Assembly (NCBI GenBank): GCA_964526635.1
Contig: CAZGLR010000001.1
Location: 1 to 64,000, forward strand
Direction: 5' to 3'
Source of the DNA: CAZGLR01 sp964526635
GTDB taxonomy: Bacteria > Zixibacteria > MSB-5A5 > GN15 > JAAZOE01
DNA: 64,000 nt
Position numbers and translations under genes: made by a program. A model generated the notes under the pieces. It made no database searches, was not told where the DNA came from, and saw only the letters and a list, made by a program, of their open reading frames with translations. Shown piece by piece: positions 1-8,742 of this stretch; position 1 is the stretch's first letter; each line of letters opens with the position of its first letter.

Positions 1-1984
1 AACAGTGCGTACCGACACAGGTCTGCCTGCCGGTATCTTTGAATGATATCGATGGCAATGGCGCCGGCTGTACCAAAATCAGTGGACCGGGAACTCTTTC
101 CGGCGGCCAGTGGTGCTATACGCCATCGGGTGATGAGGCTGTAACTGTCACTATTGAATGCACCGATTCCTGCGGTGCCGTATGTGAGGGCAGTTTCACC
201 GCCACCNNNNNNNNNNCTTCGAAATCAACGATCCGCCGGTCGCGAGTGCACCGGATGATACCACCTTCTATCTGCCGCAATTACCATCCGAAGTGTGTCT
301 CGATGGTTTTGCCTGCACCGATCCCGAATTCAGCCTGGTGAGCTGTGAGATCGAGGGTGTTACCGGTACTCTGAATGGTAATGAAGTTTGCTTCGAACCT
401 GAATGGGGCGGCAATACGATCACTCTCATCGCGGTCGATGACTGCGGCAACGCCGATACGGCGGTAACAGTAGTCATACTCGAACGTGATTATGACTGTC
501 CGACGGTTCGTATCGAGAAGGTTGAGGGTGTTCTTCAGGGACATTATTATCCCGTGTCGATCACAATTGAAAACAGCCTGACTCCGTTGGGCGGATTTGA
601 CCTGCTGATCGCCTATGATAATTCAGCTCTGACGCCAACCGAGGTGCTGCCCGGTACATTCCTTGATGACTGCGGCTGGGAATACTTCACTTATCGGTTC
701 GGCGCCAACGGCAACTGTACCGGTTGTCCCTCCGGCATGCTCCGAATTGTCGCTATTGCGGATATGAACGATGGCCCCAATCATCCGGATTGTTACGCAC
801 CAGGCACAACCGATCCGGAGGAAATCGCCCGGATCATCTTCCTGGTCACCAATGACCGGACATTCGAATGCCAGTATGCGCCGGTGACCTTCTTCTGGTA
901 CGACTGTGGCGACAACTCGCTGTCGAGTATCTATGGCCAATGGCTCTATCTTGACAACATTATCTATGACTTCGAGGGCAATATCATCTGGGATGAGCAG
1001 GATGATGCGACCTATGTTAACGCCAATCGGCCGTTGGGTCTTGGTGCGCCGGATTACTGTATGGTCGGCGATAAGGAAGTCCCGATTCGCTGTGCCGAGT
1101 TCATTTTCGGCGGTATCGATATTATCTGTGCCGATGAAATCGATGATCCCGGCGATATTAACATGAATGGCGTCGCCAATGAAGTTGCCGATGCGGTCAT
1201 GCTGACGATGTACTATATCAACGGTATGAGCGCGTTCGGAGATCATGTGGAAGGTTCCATGGCGGCTGCTGATGTCAACCGCGACGGTATCACGCTGTCG
1301 ATTGCCGACCTGGTGTATCTGGTGCGAATCATTACCGGTGACGCTATGCCATATCCAAGGCCGGTTCCGGATGGCGGTGTTGAAGTGACCGCGGCTGTCG
1401 ATAATGGCCGCATGGTTGTCTCGTACTCCTCGCAGATCGAAATGGGCGCGATGCTATTGACCTTTGCGGTCGATGGTTACGCGGGTGAACCGGTTCGCCT
1501 CAACGGTGCCGCTGATATGGATATCACCTATGCCCGGCATGGCAATGAGTTGCGGGTTTTGCTCTATTCGCTTGAGACGAATGCGATATATTCCGGTGAA
1601 TATGAGCTGATTGAAATTCCGGTCAATGGATCGATCACACTGACATCTGTCGAAACCAGTGATTATCAGGGAACGACAGATATCGAAGTGATTATGAGTT
1701 CACGTCCTGAAGCATACTCGCTGCGGCAAAATAAACCGAATCCATTTAATCCGACGACAACGATACAATTCGAATTGCCGCAAGCGTCGGACTGGACGAT
1801 CACTATCTTCAACATTTCCGGTCAGATGGTTCGTGAGTACTATGGCGCTGCTCAGGCCGGCACAATCGACGTGGTCTGGGATGGCAGTGATTACAATGGC
1901 GAACGTGTCGCCAGTGGTATTTACTTCTACAAGGCGACCGCAGGAGTGTATTCCGAAACCAAGAAAATGGTTCTCATGAAATAA
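1..1984 (+). CDS. 3' part of secreted protein: Ig-like repeats, cohesin-like domain, dockerin-like pair, FlgD/T9SS-like C-terminus
   Basis: The gene enters from the left edge (open from base 3) and ends at TAA 1982-1984. A 10-N scaffold gap interrupts it. Before the gap it reads in frame 3 and after the gap, from base 218, in frame 2. Both sides show the same repeat style (CLP, WCYTPS, C-x-D-x-CG), so I join them. Domains in order are cysteine-rich Ig-like repeats, a cohesin-like beta domain (coding roughly 500-880), a divergent dockerin-like pair (GDINMNG...ADAV and AADVNRDG...ADLVYL, about 1150-1350), a second beta domain, and a C-terminal module of about 90 residues with NKPNPFNPTTTI and GIYFYKA. 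That last module matches the FlgD-Ig/type A sorting-domain pattern of T9SS-like cargo. A role as a surface or secreted structural protein is inferred. No catalytic motif was seen, and the signal peptide lies outside the window. Confidence 0.8.
207..216. other. Scaffold gap (10 N)
   Basis: Ten Ns, probably a placeholder of unknown true length. The reading frame on either side differs, but the protein style is continuous, so this is an assembly gap inside one gene rather than a real frameshift. Confidence 0.95.
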
Positions 1985-2010
1985 AAATGCAGGCTCGATG
2001 TAATACAGAA

Positions 2011-2039
2011 GACCCCCGAAATTCGGGGGTCTTTTTTTT
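2011..2039 (+). terminator. Rho-independent terminator after the first gene
   Basis: GACCCCCGAA/TTCGGGGGTC forms a perfect stem with almost no spare loop and is followed by eight Ts. It starts 26 bases after the stop codon of the plus-strand gene. Confidence 0.92.
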
Positions 2040-2058
2040 GCCTGGGTATATTTTTTGG

Positions 2059-2886
2059 CTATCCCTTGTCAGGCGAGAGAAAGGCGTAAACTGAGGCTTC
2101 GTAATCAAGCCGAGGTCCGTGATACATTCGCAATGATGGCTGGACATAGCGGAAACCATAGGCGATGAGAATATCCTCCCAATCGCGTTTACCGTCGGGA
2201 ACGGCCAGAATCAGCGGCAGATCGCCGTGGGATGCGATTGCCCGTTCAACCACTGTTCGAGCTGAAGCCATATCTTTCGCGATAATGGGCCCGAGCGCCC
2301 GGGCGCAAGACCCCGCCGGCCGTACCAGCCCGAAGCCGTTTAGTTCAGTCCTCTGTGAAACAGCAATGCAGCCACCATATTCATCTATCAGGCGCTGAAG
2401 TACGACCGTACGATCAATACCGGTCAAGGTTGCATCGAGCTCGCAAATCAAAGGTATATCTACCGGCGTATTTGCCGGCACAGGGGAAAGCGTCGGTGAC
2501 CGATGGCGGATCATCCGCTTGGATACATATTTATCGCGAAAGCCGAGGCGACGGTACAAAGGTGCGGCGGCATAGACGGCATCGAGTTCAATATGGCGCA
2601 CACTCAGGCTATCGAGATATTCCAGCGCATGAACCATAAGTTTGCGTCCCAAACCACGCTTGCGATATTCAGGATCGACCAGGAGATTGCCCAGAAAACC
2701 GTAGGCACGGAAACAGATACTGCAAATCATTCCGATTGGCCGTGAATTTAAATCGAGTACGAAACAGCCCTGGGGGTTCAATTCGACGAATCGCTGTATA
2801 TCGGCCGGCAGAATATCCCAGCCTTCTTTCTCGATAGTCCTGACGGCAAATCCGACATCGGTGTTGGTCATCTGTCTGATGGTCAT
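2059..2886 (-). CDS. GNAT family N-acetyltransferase with a C-terminal second domain
   Basis: The product is about 275 residues. The N-terminal half is a GNAT fold: MTIRQMT opens strand beta-1, followed by LGNLLVDPEYRKRGLGRKLM, which holds the acetyl-CoA-binding R-x-x-G-x-G/A motif, and then LYRRLGF near the end of the domain. The C-terminal 120 residues resemble the extra domain of two-domain GNAT proteins and may shape substrate choice. The substrate cannot be told from sequence. I start at ATG 2886 because GNAT domains normally begin right there. The frame stays open to a TTG at 2946, but that adds an odd 20-residue leader. The gene is divergent from glutamine synthetase. Confidence 0.8.
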   Translation of the reverse strand: MTIRQMTNTDVGFAVRTIEKEGWDILPADIQRFVELNPQGCFVLDLNSRPIGMICSICFRAYGFLGNLLVDPEYRKRGLGRKLMVHALEYLDSLSVRHIELDAVYAAAPLYRRLGFRDKYVSKRMIRHRSPTLSPVPANTPVDIPLICELDATLTGIDRTVVLQRLIDEYGGCIAVSQRTELNGFGLVRPAGSCARALGPIIAKDMASARTVVERAIASHGDLPLILAVPDGKRDWEDILIAYGFRYVQPSLRMYHGPRLDYEASVYAFLSPDKG

Positions 2887-3008
2887 GAAGAAAAATATAT
2901 GATGTTCTATATCCGGTGTAAAGACGTCCCGGGTCATCGAAAACAAAGGGGGTGTACCCGGAGTTTCGGTGATAATTGTTTGAAACTTATTAATCGTGCC
3001 GCAAAGTC

Positions 3009-3036
3009 TTGCGCCATGCGAAAAAACTCATATATA
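3009..3036 (+). promoter_or_regulatory. Possible sigma70-like promoter of glutamine synthetase
   Basis: TTGCGC and TATATA are separated by 16 bases, about 40 bases upstream of the GTG start. The -35 box is weak. The 16-base spacing matches stronger promoters elsewhere in the window. Confidence 0.3.
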
Positions 3037-3076
3037 TACAGGCGGCAAGAGGTTATTGTCCACGAAAGGAGAGGTT

Positions 3077-4489
3077 GTGAGTCTGGAAAAAGCACAAAAA
3101 TTCGCCCGGGAAAACAACGCCGAATACATCGATATTAAATTCAGCGACCTGCCCGGCAAATGGCATCATATCACACTGCCTGTCTCGAGTCTGGAACAAA
3201 GTTTGATTGATCATGGTGTCGGTGTCGACGGCTCCTCGCTAACAGGGTTCGCTAAAATCGAGCGCGGCGATATGATCGCCGTTCCCGACCTCGAAACTAT
3301 ATTTCTGGATCCGTTCTTCGAAAAACCGACCATCTCATGTATCTGCGATATACTCGAAGTCGATATAGATATTTTGCCTTTTTCGCGCAATCCCCGGCGC
3401 GTCGCGGCTGCGGCCGAGGCATACCTGAAAAAGACACTGCCCGGTACCGAAGCTGTCATTGGTCCGGAATTTGAGTTTTACATCTTTGATAAAGTCAATT
3501 TCTTCCAGGGGCCCGAAAGCGCCTTCTACTTTATCGATTCGCTTGAAGCCGAATGGAATGCTGCCGACGACGAGGAAAGCCTTGGCTACAAAATCCAGTA
3601 CAAGAAGGGGTACCATGCCGCGCCCCCCAGCGATCGCACATTTAATCTGCGCTCGACTATTACTTCCATGCTGGCTGAGGTCGGTATTCAGTTGAAGTAT
3701 CATCATCATGAGGTCGGCGGCGGGGGACAGCACGAGATCGAAACCAAATTTGCGCCGCTCCGGACAATGGCCGACCGCTCGATGCTGGTTAAGTATTTCG
3801 TCAAGAACCAGTGTTTCCGTGAAAATCGCTCGGCAACGTTTATGCCGAAGCCGTTGTTCAACGAACCAGGTTCGGGGATGCATGTCCATCAGTATCTCGC
3901 TGATGACAAGGGATCGATTTTTTATGACAAAAACGGACCCGCGCAGTTTTCCGAGATAGGTCTCTGGTACATCGGCGGTATTTTGAAGCACGTTGACTCG
4001 CTTCTGGCTTTTACGAATCCATCGACCAATTCGTACAAGCGACTCGTACCGGGATTTGAGGCTCCGATCGGGGGGACCTTCTCGGTCGGCAATCGTACCG
4101 CCTGCATCCGTATTCCCGGATACCAGCGCGATCCCAAAACAATGCGCTTTGAATTCCGGCCTCCCGATGGTACCATGAACCCCTATCTGGCCTACGCTGC
4201 TATGCTTATGGCCGGGCTCGACGGCATAAAAAACAAGATCGATCCGGGAGATATGCTCGATAAGAACCTGGACGAACTTCCGCCCGATGATCTGGCTAAA
4301 ATTCATATGCTGCCGACATCGTTGACCAAGGCACTCAATGCGCTTGAAGCCGACTACGATTATCTCCTGACCGATGGCGTTTTTACCCAGGATTTGATCG
4401 AACACTGGATTACCCTGAAGAGCAAAGAAGTCAACGCTATTCGCATCAGGCCGACACCGTATGAATTCGAGCAGTATTACGACGTGTAA
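3077..4489 (+). CDS. glnA: Glutamine synthetase, type I
   Basis: Makes glutamine from glutamate, ammonia and ATP in the cytoplasm, the main route of ammonium assimilation. I start at GTG 3077, preceded by AAAGGAGAGG, which gives 470 residues, the normal GSI length. A longer open frame upstream has no GS homology. Visible motifs are DGSSLTGF near the N-terminus, GPEFEFYIFD, the HHHEVGGGGQHEIE metal/ATP loop, MPKPLFNEPGSGMHVHQ, NPSTNSYKRLVPGFEAP, and RFEFRPPDGTMNPYLA at the glutamate site. The adenylylation segment reads DKNLDELPPDD, where the classic enzyme has DKNLYDLPPEE. The modified tyrosine is replaced by Asp, so control by GlnE adenylylation is unlikely. A small zinc-finger/winged-helix gene follows on the same strand. 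Confidence 0.97.
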   Translation: MSLEKAQKFARENNAEYIDIKFSDLPGKWHHITLPVSSLEQSLIDHGVGVDGSSLTGFAKIERGDMIAVPDLETIFLDPFFEKPTISCICDILEVDIDILPFSRNPRRVAAAAEAYLKKTLPGTEAVIGPEFEFYIFDKVNFFQGPESAFYFIDSLEAEWNAADDEESLGYKIQYKKGYHAAPPSDRTFNLRSTITSMLAEVGIQLKYHHHEVGGGGQHEIETKFAPLRTMADRSMLVKYFVKNQCFRENRSATFMPKPLFNEPGSGMHVHQYLADDKGSIFYDKNGPAQFSEIGLWYIGGILKHVDSLLAFTNPSTNSYKRLVPGFEAPIGGTFSVGNRTACIRIPGYQRDPKTMRFEFRPPDGTMNPYLAYAAMLMAGLDGIKNKIDPGDMLDKNLDELPPDDLAKIHMLPTSLTKALNALEADYDYLLTDGVFTQDLIEHWITLKSKEVNAIRIRPTPYEFEQYYDV

Positions 4490-4512
4490 TTGTTGAAGCA
4501 CATGTCTGCGGT

Positions 4513-4541
4513 GCACCGGTCATATCTGCTATGGCCGGTGC
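4513..4541 (+). promoter_or_regulatory. Strong hairpin between glnA and the next gene
   Basis: GCACCGGTCATA and TATGGCCGGTGC form a 12-bp stem with one G-U pair around the loop TCTGC. It starts 24 bases after the glnA stop. No T-run follows, so it is not a standard terminator. It could be an attenuator, a processing site or an mRNA 3'-end stabiliser. It argues that the downstream coding start lies after it. Confidence 0.6.
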
Positions 4542-4558
4542 CATCGGTTTGGATGATC

Positions 4559-5071
4559 ATGCACCTGAAAGAAGATTACTCTCTCTCCAAATGCTGTAAT
4601 CCGCAGCAGGGCGATGATATTGTCGGCTATCACAGTTATACCGGCCCGATCAAAGTGCATAAAACAGGTTGCTCGAATCTGATCAAGGCAGAGCAGGAAC
4701 GCCTGGTTGCTCTCCGCTGGGAAGACATTATCGGCGAAGAAGCATTCGAACCCAGTGATGATTACAATAACTTAACCGATTTCGAGTTTGCCGTGATGCA
4801 GCACCATCGCGTCTATGGCGTCGATTATTCGCATAAAGTCGCCCGTATGATGGCCGCAGACCGGCAGGCGGTATTCGATGCCCACGCCAGCCTTCGAACA
4901 CTGGGGATACTCGAACGCGTCGAGCCGAGGATTATCCAATATCGTAAAAATATTGTCGATAATAAATGGATCAAGCACCGTAATCATACTTATTATCAGT
5001 TGACAGAGAAGGGCATTAAATATCTGGAATACTGGTTGCGCCGTTCTGGCAAAGCCCCGGACCATCGTTAA
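4559..5071 (+). CDS. RelA/SpoT-type zinc-finger module fused to a winged-helix domain
   Basis: The first 40 residues (LSKCCNPQQGDDIVGY, then IKVHKTGCSNL) match the conserved-cysteine/zinc-finger (RIS) domain that precedes ACT in RelA/SpoT enzymes. The C-C...H...C residues would be metal ligands. There is no HD, synthetase or TGS domain. The remaining 110 residues (LTDFEFAVMQHH ... HASLRTLGILERVEP ... TYYQLTEKGIKYLEYWLR) form a predicted winged helix resembling archaeal DUF2250-type regulators. A regulator that senses nutrient or ribosome state and binds nucleic acid is inference. The frame is open from TTG 4490, and ATGs at 4502, 4553 and 4559 are all possible. I choose 4559 because it follows the hairpin and directly opens the zinc finger, but no clear Shine-Dalgarno decides it. 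The position after glnA suggests a link to nitrogen status. Confidence 0.7.
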   Translation: MHLKEDYSLSKCCNPQQGDDIVGYHSYTGPIKVHKTGCSNLIKAEQERLVALRWEDIIGEEAFEPSDDYNNLTDFEFAVMQHHRVYGVDYSHKVARMMAADRQAVFDAHASLRTLGILERVEPRIIQYRKNIVDNKWIKHRNHTYYQLTEKGIKYLEYWLRRSGKAPDHR

Positions 5072-5092
5072 CACGATCGGGCAAATGTAATT

Positions 5093-7618
5093 TCAGGGAC
5101 AGCAGGGGCGGGGGCCGCCCTTGAAGACATAATTGATGAGATAGACACCATCGCCGACATTGACCGCACCATCGCAATTGGCGTCACCATATTCGACAGG
5201 ATCAGGCGCCGGGCCGCCCTTGAAAACATAATTAATGATGTACACCGCATCGGCTACGTTGATCAATTCGTCCCGATTGGCGTCGCCACAATCCAGCCAG
5301 ATGTCAAAACAGAAGGGACCATAGACATCAGGCACGAATGTCTCGCCCTCGATATCGACAAAGACAAAGGGAATCGACGGCATAATATTGACACTGTCGA
5401 TGCATAGTATTCCGGTCATGCCGGTATGAAGTTCAGGGATAAAGCGGACTCTGGCGATTGGCTCCAGTGGTCCCGGCTGCATGCCATTGAAAATTGATAC
5501 GCCGCTGAAAGATAGCGTATCAGGTGAGAAACCGTCCATATCCACTTCGGCGATTATAAGCCCGGTCAGATCCCAAACTTGCCCCGGCGGGTCCATTCTG
5601 CCACCGACGATTGAACCGATAGCCGATAGTCCGGTTCCGGGGCCATCGGGTCCCCAGCCGTTCGACAATCGTTCCCAGGTCCAGGTGGCATCATCGGACG
5701 TCGTCACCAGATTGATTGATAAACCGCCAAGCAGGATTTCATTGCGCACCCATATACGGATATCATAGAGTTCGCCGGAGTAGAGCGCGTCGACAGGATC
5801 AGCTTTACTTGCCTGAACAATATCAATATATACCGAATCACCCGTTTCGCAGGCATCACCGATGCCGTCGCCATCGCCGTCAACCTGACCACTGTTGGGA
5901 ATATCGGGACAATTGTCTATATCGCCGCAGACATTGTCGCTATCTATATCATCGTCGGGATCATTGGGACAGATGTCGCAGACATCGCCCAGTCCATCGG
6001 CATCGGAATCAAACTGATCAGGATTATAAATATCCAGGCAGTTATCGCTCGGACAGGTGTCGGTTGCCGTCCGGGGATCGCCGAAGCCGTCGCCATCGAC
6101 ATCATCACAGAAGTCGCAGATATCTCCGATACCATCGAGATCTGAGTCTTCCTGTCCCGGATTGGGTTCATCCGGGCAATTATCTTCATCGCAGGTTGAT
6201 GCCGCAAATCCCGGGTCGCCAAAGCCATCGTCATCAGAATCGGTACACTCGTCGCAGGCGTCGCCGATGCCGTCGTTATCAAGATCGGCCTGACCGGCAT
6301 TGGCCACCTCCGGGCAATTATCAACATCGGCGCAGTACGTATCGTTGTCGACATCATTCAATGAGTCCAGCGGGCAGGTATCGCAGATATCGCCGATACC
6401 GTCATTATCGCTGTCCAGTTGATCGGAGTTGATATCATCGGGGCAATTATCGCAACTGTCGCCGACCAGGTCGGCATCGGAATCGAGTTGATCAGGGTTA
6501 AATACAGTCAGACAATTGTCGCAGGAATCTCCGACCAGATCTGAGTCAACATCTTCCTGCAGAGCATTGGCGATAGTCGGGCAGTTATCACAGGAATCGC
6601 CGATCAAATCGAAATCAATATCTTCCTGATCAGGATTGAATATATCATCACAATTATCGACGTCGCCGCATATAGTATCCCCATCGATATCGTTTAGCGA
6701 ATCCAGAGGACAGGGATCGCACGCATCGCCAAGGCTGTCCAGATCGGTATCCAATTGATCACTGTTGGCGCTGTCGGGACAGTTGTCGCAACTGTCGCCG
6801 ACCAGGTCAGCATCGATATCAAGTTGATCAGGGTTAAAAACGGTCAGACAATTGTCACAGGAATCACCGACCAGATCGCCATCGGTATCTTCCTGGAGGT
6901 AGTTGGTGACAGTGGGACAATTATCACAGGAATCGCCCAGCGGATCGCTGTCGGAATTGAGCTGCATCGGGTTGTATATATCCGGGCAGTTATCGAGGGT
7001 ATCGTTTACGCCATCGCTATCACTATCTGGATTACACATGAGAACCTGCTTGACCATATTGTAATCCTGACCGACAACCGTCGAAATCGGTCGCCAGGTA
7101 CCGAAGCGGTAGACTGTTGTCCGCTGCGTTCCACAGACACCATTGTCCATCGCCAGGCCCAGAATTGCATCAGGGTCATTGTCCCGATTGGCCCGGCAGC
7201 CCAGATGAAAATCGCCGGTAAACATAAGTCCCAACTCGGTAACATCAAGTGTCACGAGATCGGGATAAAAAACCAGCGAATCGAAAGGCACGGTAGTGAA
7301 ATAAATTACACTGTCCAAATCAGGGAATCCGGAACTGTCGGCCCAGATATAGACATCCATATCGGGTACCCCCTCGGTTTTATCGGGCGACAAACCGATC
7401 TTGATTTCACTAAGCAGGGTATCGCCGTCGATCGGGGTGAACCGGGTTGCTACGTATTGAGCCAGATTCGGGATTTCAAAAAAATAGGTCGGGCTGCAAT
7501 AATAGCGAATATAAATACAGGAATAGTCTTGATTGTCGGCAGTCAGTGGGGCCGACAGTACGATCAAACCGATGCAAATCGTCAATAGAAGCGATCCGAT
7601 CAAGCGATATGAAGGCAT
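5093..7618 (-). CDS. Secreted thrombospondin type 3 repeat protein with dockerin-like C-terminus
   Basis: About 841 residues with a clear signal peptide ending ...SAPLTA. The N-terminal 190 residues look like a beta domain. Next come about 400 residues of thrombospondin-3 calcium-binding repeats (D-x-D-x-D-G-x-x-D...DNCP...NPDQ units), rich in Asp and paired Cys. Then follows a beta domain of about 200 residues that recurs at the N-terminus of the protein at 48930-51575. The last 65 residues are two dockerin-like motifs (GDANRDELINVADAVYIINY and GDANCDGAVNVGDGVYLINY), ending GGPRPCCP. TSP3 repeats are typically rigid Ca-loaded spacers, so a surface stalk or matrix role is inferred. ATG 7618 has GGGAG seven bases upstream; a TTG sits just before it at 7621. 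Confidence 0.88.
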   Translation of the reverse strand: MPSYRLIGSLLLTICIGLIVLSAPLTADNQDYSCIYIRYYCSPTYFFEIPNLAQYVATRFTPIDGDTLLSEIKIGLSPDKTEGVPDMDVYIWADSSGFPDLDSVIYFTTVPFDSLVFYPDLVTLDVTELGLMFTGDFHLGCRANRDNDPDAILGLAMDNGVCGTQRTTVYRFGTWRPISTVVGQDYNMVKQVLMCNPDSDSDGVNDTLDNCPDIYNPMQLNSDSDPLGDSCDNCPTVTNYLQEDTDGDLVGDSCDNCLTVFNPDQLDIDADLVGDSCDNCPDSANSDQLDTDLDSLGDACDPCPLDSLNDIDGDTICGDVDNCDDIFNPDQEDIDFDLIGDSCDNCPTIANALQEDVDSDLVGDSCDNCLTVFNPDQLDSDADLVGDSCDNCPDDINSDQLDSDNDGIGDICDTCPLDSLNDVDNDTYCADVDNCPEVANAGQADLDNDGIGDACDECTDSDDDGFGDPGFAASTCDEDNCPDEPNPGQEDSDLDGIGDICDFCDDVDGDGFGDPRTATDTCPSDNCLDIYNPDQFDSDADGLGDVCDICPNDPDDDIDSDNVCGDIDNCPDIPNSGQVDGDGDGIGDACETGDSVYIDIVQASKADPVDALYSGELYDIRIWVRNEILLGGLSINLVTTSDDATWTWERLSNGWGPDGPGTGLSAIGSIVGGRMDPPGQVWDLTGLIIAEVDMDGFSPDTLSFSGVSIFNGMQPGPLEPIARVRFIPELHTGMTGILCIDSVNIMPSIPFVFVDIEGETFVPDVYGPFCFDIWLDCGDANRDELINVADAVYIINYVFKGGPAPDPVEYGDANCDGAVNVGDGVYLINYVFKGGPRPCCP

Positions 7619-7677
7619 CAATAAACTCCCGTGGTCCTGCGGCGGTGTCGGTGAGGAGACATCGTGTAGTTATCAGT

Positions 7678-7705
7678 ATAATACGCGTATATCATTGTGT
7701 GTCAA
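7678..7705 (-). promoter_or_regulatory. Sigma70-like promoter of the TSP3 protein
   Basis: Read on the minus strand this is a perfect TTGACA, a 16-base spacer and TATTAT (5 of 6), about 60 bases upstream of the ATG. It is one of the best promoter matches in the window. Confidence 0.6.
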
Positions 7706-7884
7706 GCACTATCACAGCGCCGCAGAGAATTGGTTCGCCTTTTTTCAGTATCGGCCATCCCACGAGAGTTGTTGACCCCACAGGCCTGTTTTAAGATATT
7801 AATAATCATGAGATAAAGCCTATGTATCCCTGCCAGGATAGCCAAAAGGGGCGTAGAGATGTCGAGAAAGGAATGTATTGAATT

Positions 7885-8658
7885 ATGGCCAAAATGAGAT
7901 TGGTTTCCTGGAATGTCAATGGCATTCGCGCCGCCCATCGAAAAGAAGCCTTTCAATGGTTTTACCGGGAAAAACCGGATATCCTTTGTTTGCAGGAAAC
8001 AAAAGCGCTGATCGAACAGTTTCCCCGGGAACTGGCGGTTATCGACGAGTACACTGTACACGCCGTTTCGGCCGTCCGCAAGGGGTACAGCGGGGTGGCA
8101 ACGCTCTCCCGGTTGGAACCAAAGTCGACGACGCCCGGGTTCGGGGTCACCCGGTTTGATGATGAGGGGCGTACGCTTATTTCCGATTTCGGTGATTTCA
8201 CCCTGTTAAATGTGTATTTCCCCAATGGCAAAGCCTCGCCGGAACGCTTGAAGTACAAACTCGAATTTTATGATGCCTTCCTGGATTATGTTACCACCCT
8301 GAGAAATGATGGCATCCCCGTGATTATTTGTGGCGATGTCAATACCGCCCATATGGAAATCGACCTGGCCCGGCCGAAGGAAAATGAAAAAATATCCGGC
8401 TTTCTGCCCGAAGAACGCGCCTGGATTGACCGCCTCGTCGATGCCGGCTTTCTGGATACATTCCGACTGTTTACCACGACCGGAGGGTATTATTCCTGGT
8501 GGGATATGAAAACGCGCGCGCGGGAACGGAATGTTGGCTGGCGGATTGATTACTTCTTTATCAGTGAGGATCTGGCGGATCGGCTGATTTCGGCGGAGAT
8601 CCATGCCGATATCATGGGTTCGGATCATTGCCCCGTCGATATTGTCCTCGATATATAA
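7885..8658 (+). CDS. xth: Exodeoxyribonuclease III
   Basis: 257 residues, the usual size for ExoIII/ExoA, an AP endonuclease and 3'-5' exonuclease acting in base-excision repair. The fold-defining motifs of the Mg-dependent EEP family are present: SWNVNGIRA at the N-terminus, CLQETK with the metal-binding Glu, GYSGVA, NVYFPNG, ICGDVNTAH with the Asp/Asn catalytic pair, WRIDYFF, and GSDHCPVDI with the catalytic His. ATG 7885 is preceded by AAAGGA at a somewhat long distance. A possible promoter (TTGACC, 17 bases, GATATT) lies at 7772-7800. The gene converges with the next one at a shared terminator. Confidence 0.96.
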   Translation: MAKMRLVSWNVNGIRAAHRKEAFQWFYREKPDILCLQETKALIEQFPRELAVIDEYTVHAVSAVRKGYSGVATLSRLEPKSTTPGFGVTRFDDEGRTLISDFGDFTLLNVYFPNGKASPERLKYKLEFYDAFLDYVTTLRNDGIPVIICGDVNTAHMEIDLARPKENEKISGFLPEERAWIDRLVDAGFLDTFRLFTTTGGYYSWWDMKTRARERNVGWRIDYFFISEDLADRLISAEIHADIMGSDHCPVDIVLDI

Positions 8659-8684
8659 CCCGAAAAGCGTCACTTAATCCGAAA

Positions 8685-8716
8685 AAAAAGGACCGGTCAG
8701 CAGACCGGTCCTTTTT
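8685..8716. terminator. Bidirectional terminator between convergent genes
   Basis: AAAAAGGACCGGTC and GACCGGTCCTTTTT form a 14-bp stem with loop AGCA. The A-run on one side and T-run on the other allow termination on both strands. It sits between xth and the minus-strand dockerin gene. Confidence 0.92.
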
Positions 8717-8742
8717 GGTTTTATATTATACCCGGGCAGGGA

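Noticed and set aside
2996..3076. Extended N-terminus for glutamine synthetase
   Set aside because: The extra 27 residues have no GS homology, and GTG 3077 has a near-perfect Shine-Dalgarno giving the standard length.
3335..4516. A 393-codon minus-strand frame opposite glutamine synthetase
   Set aside because: It is fully overlapped by a clear glnA with all family motifs, and the translation has no recognisable domain.
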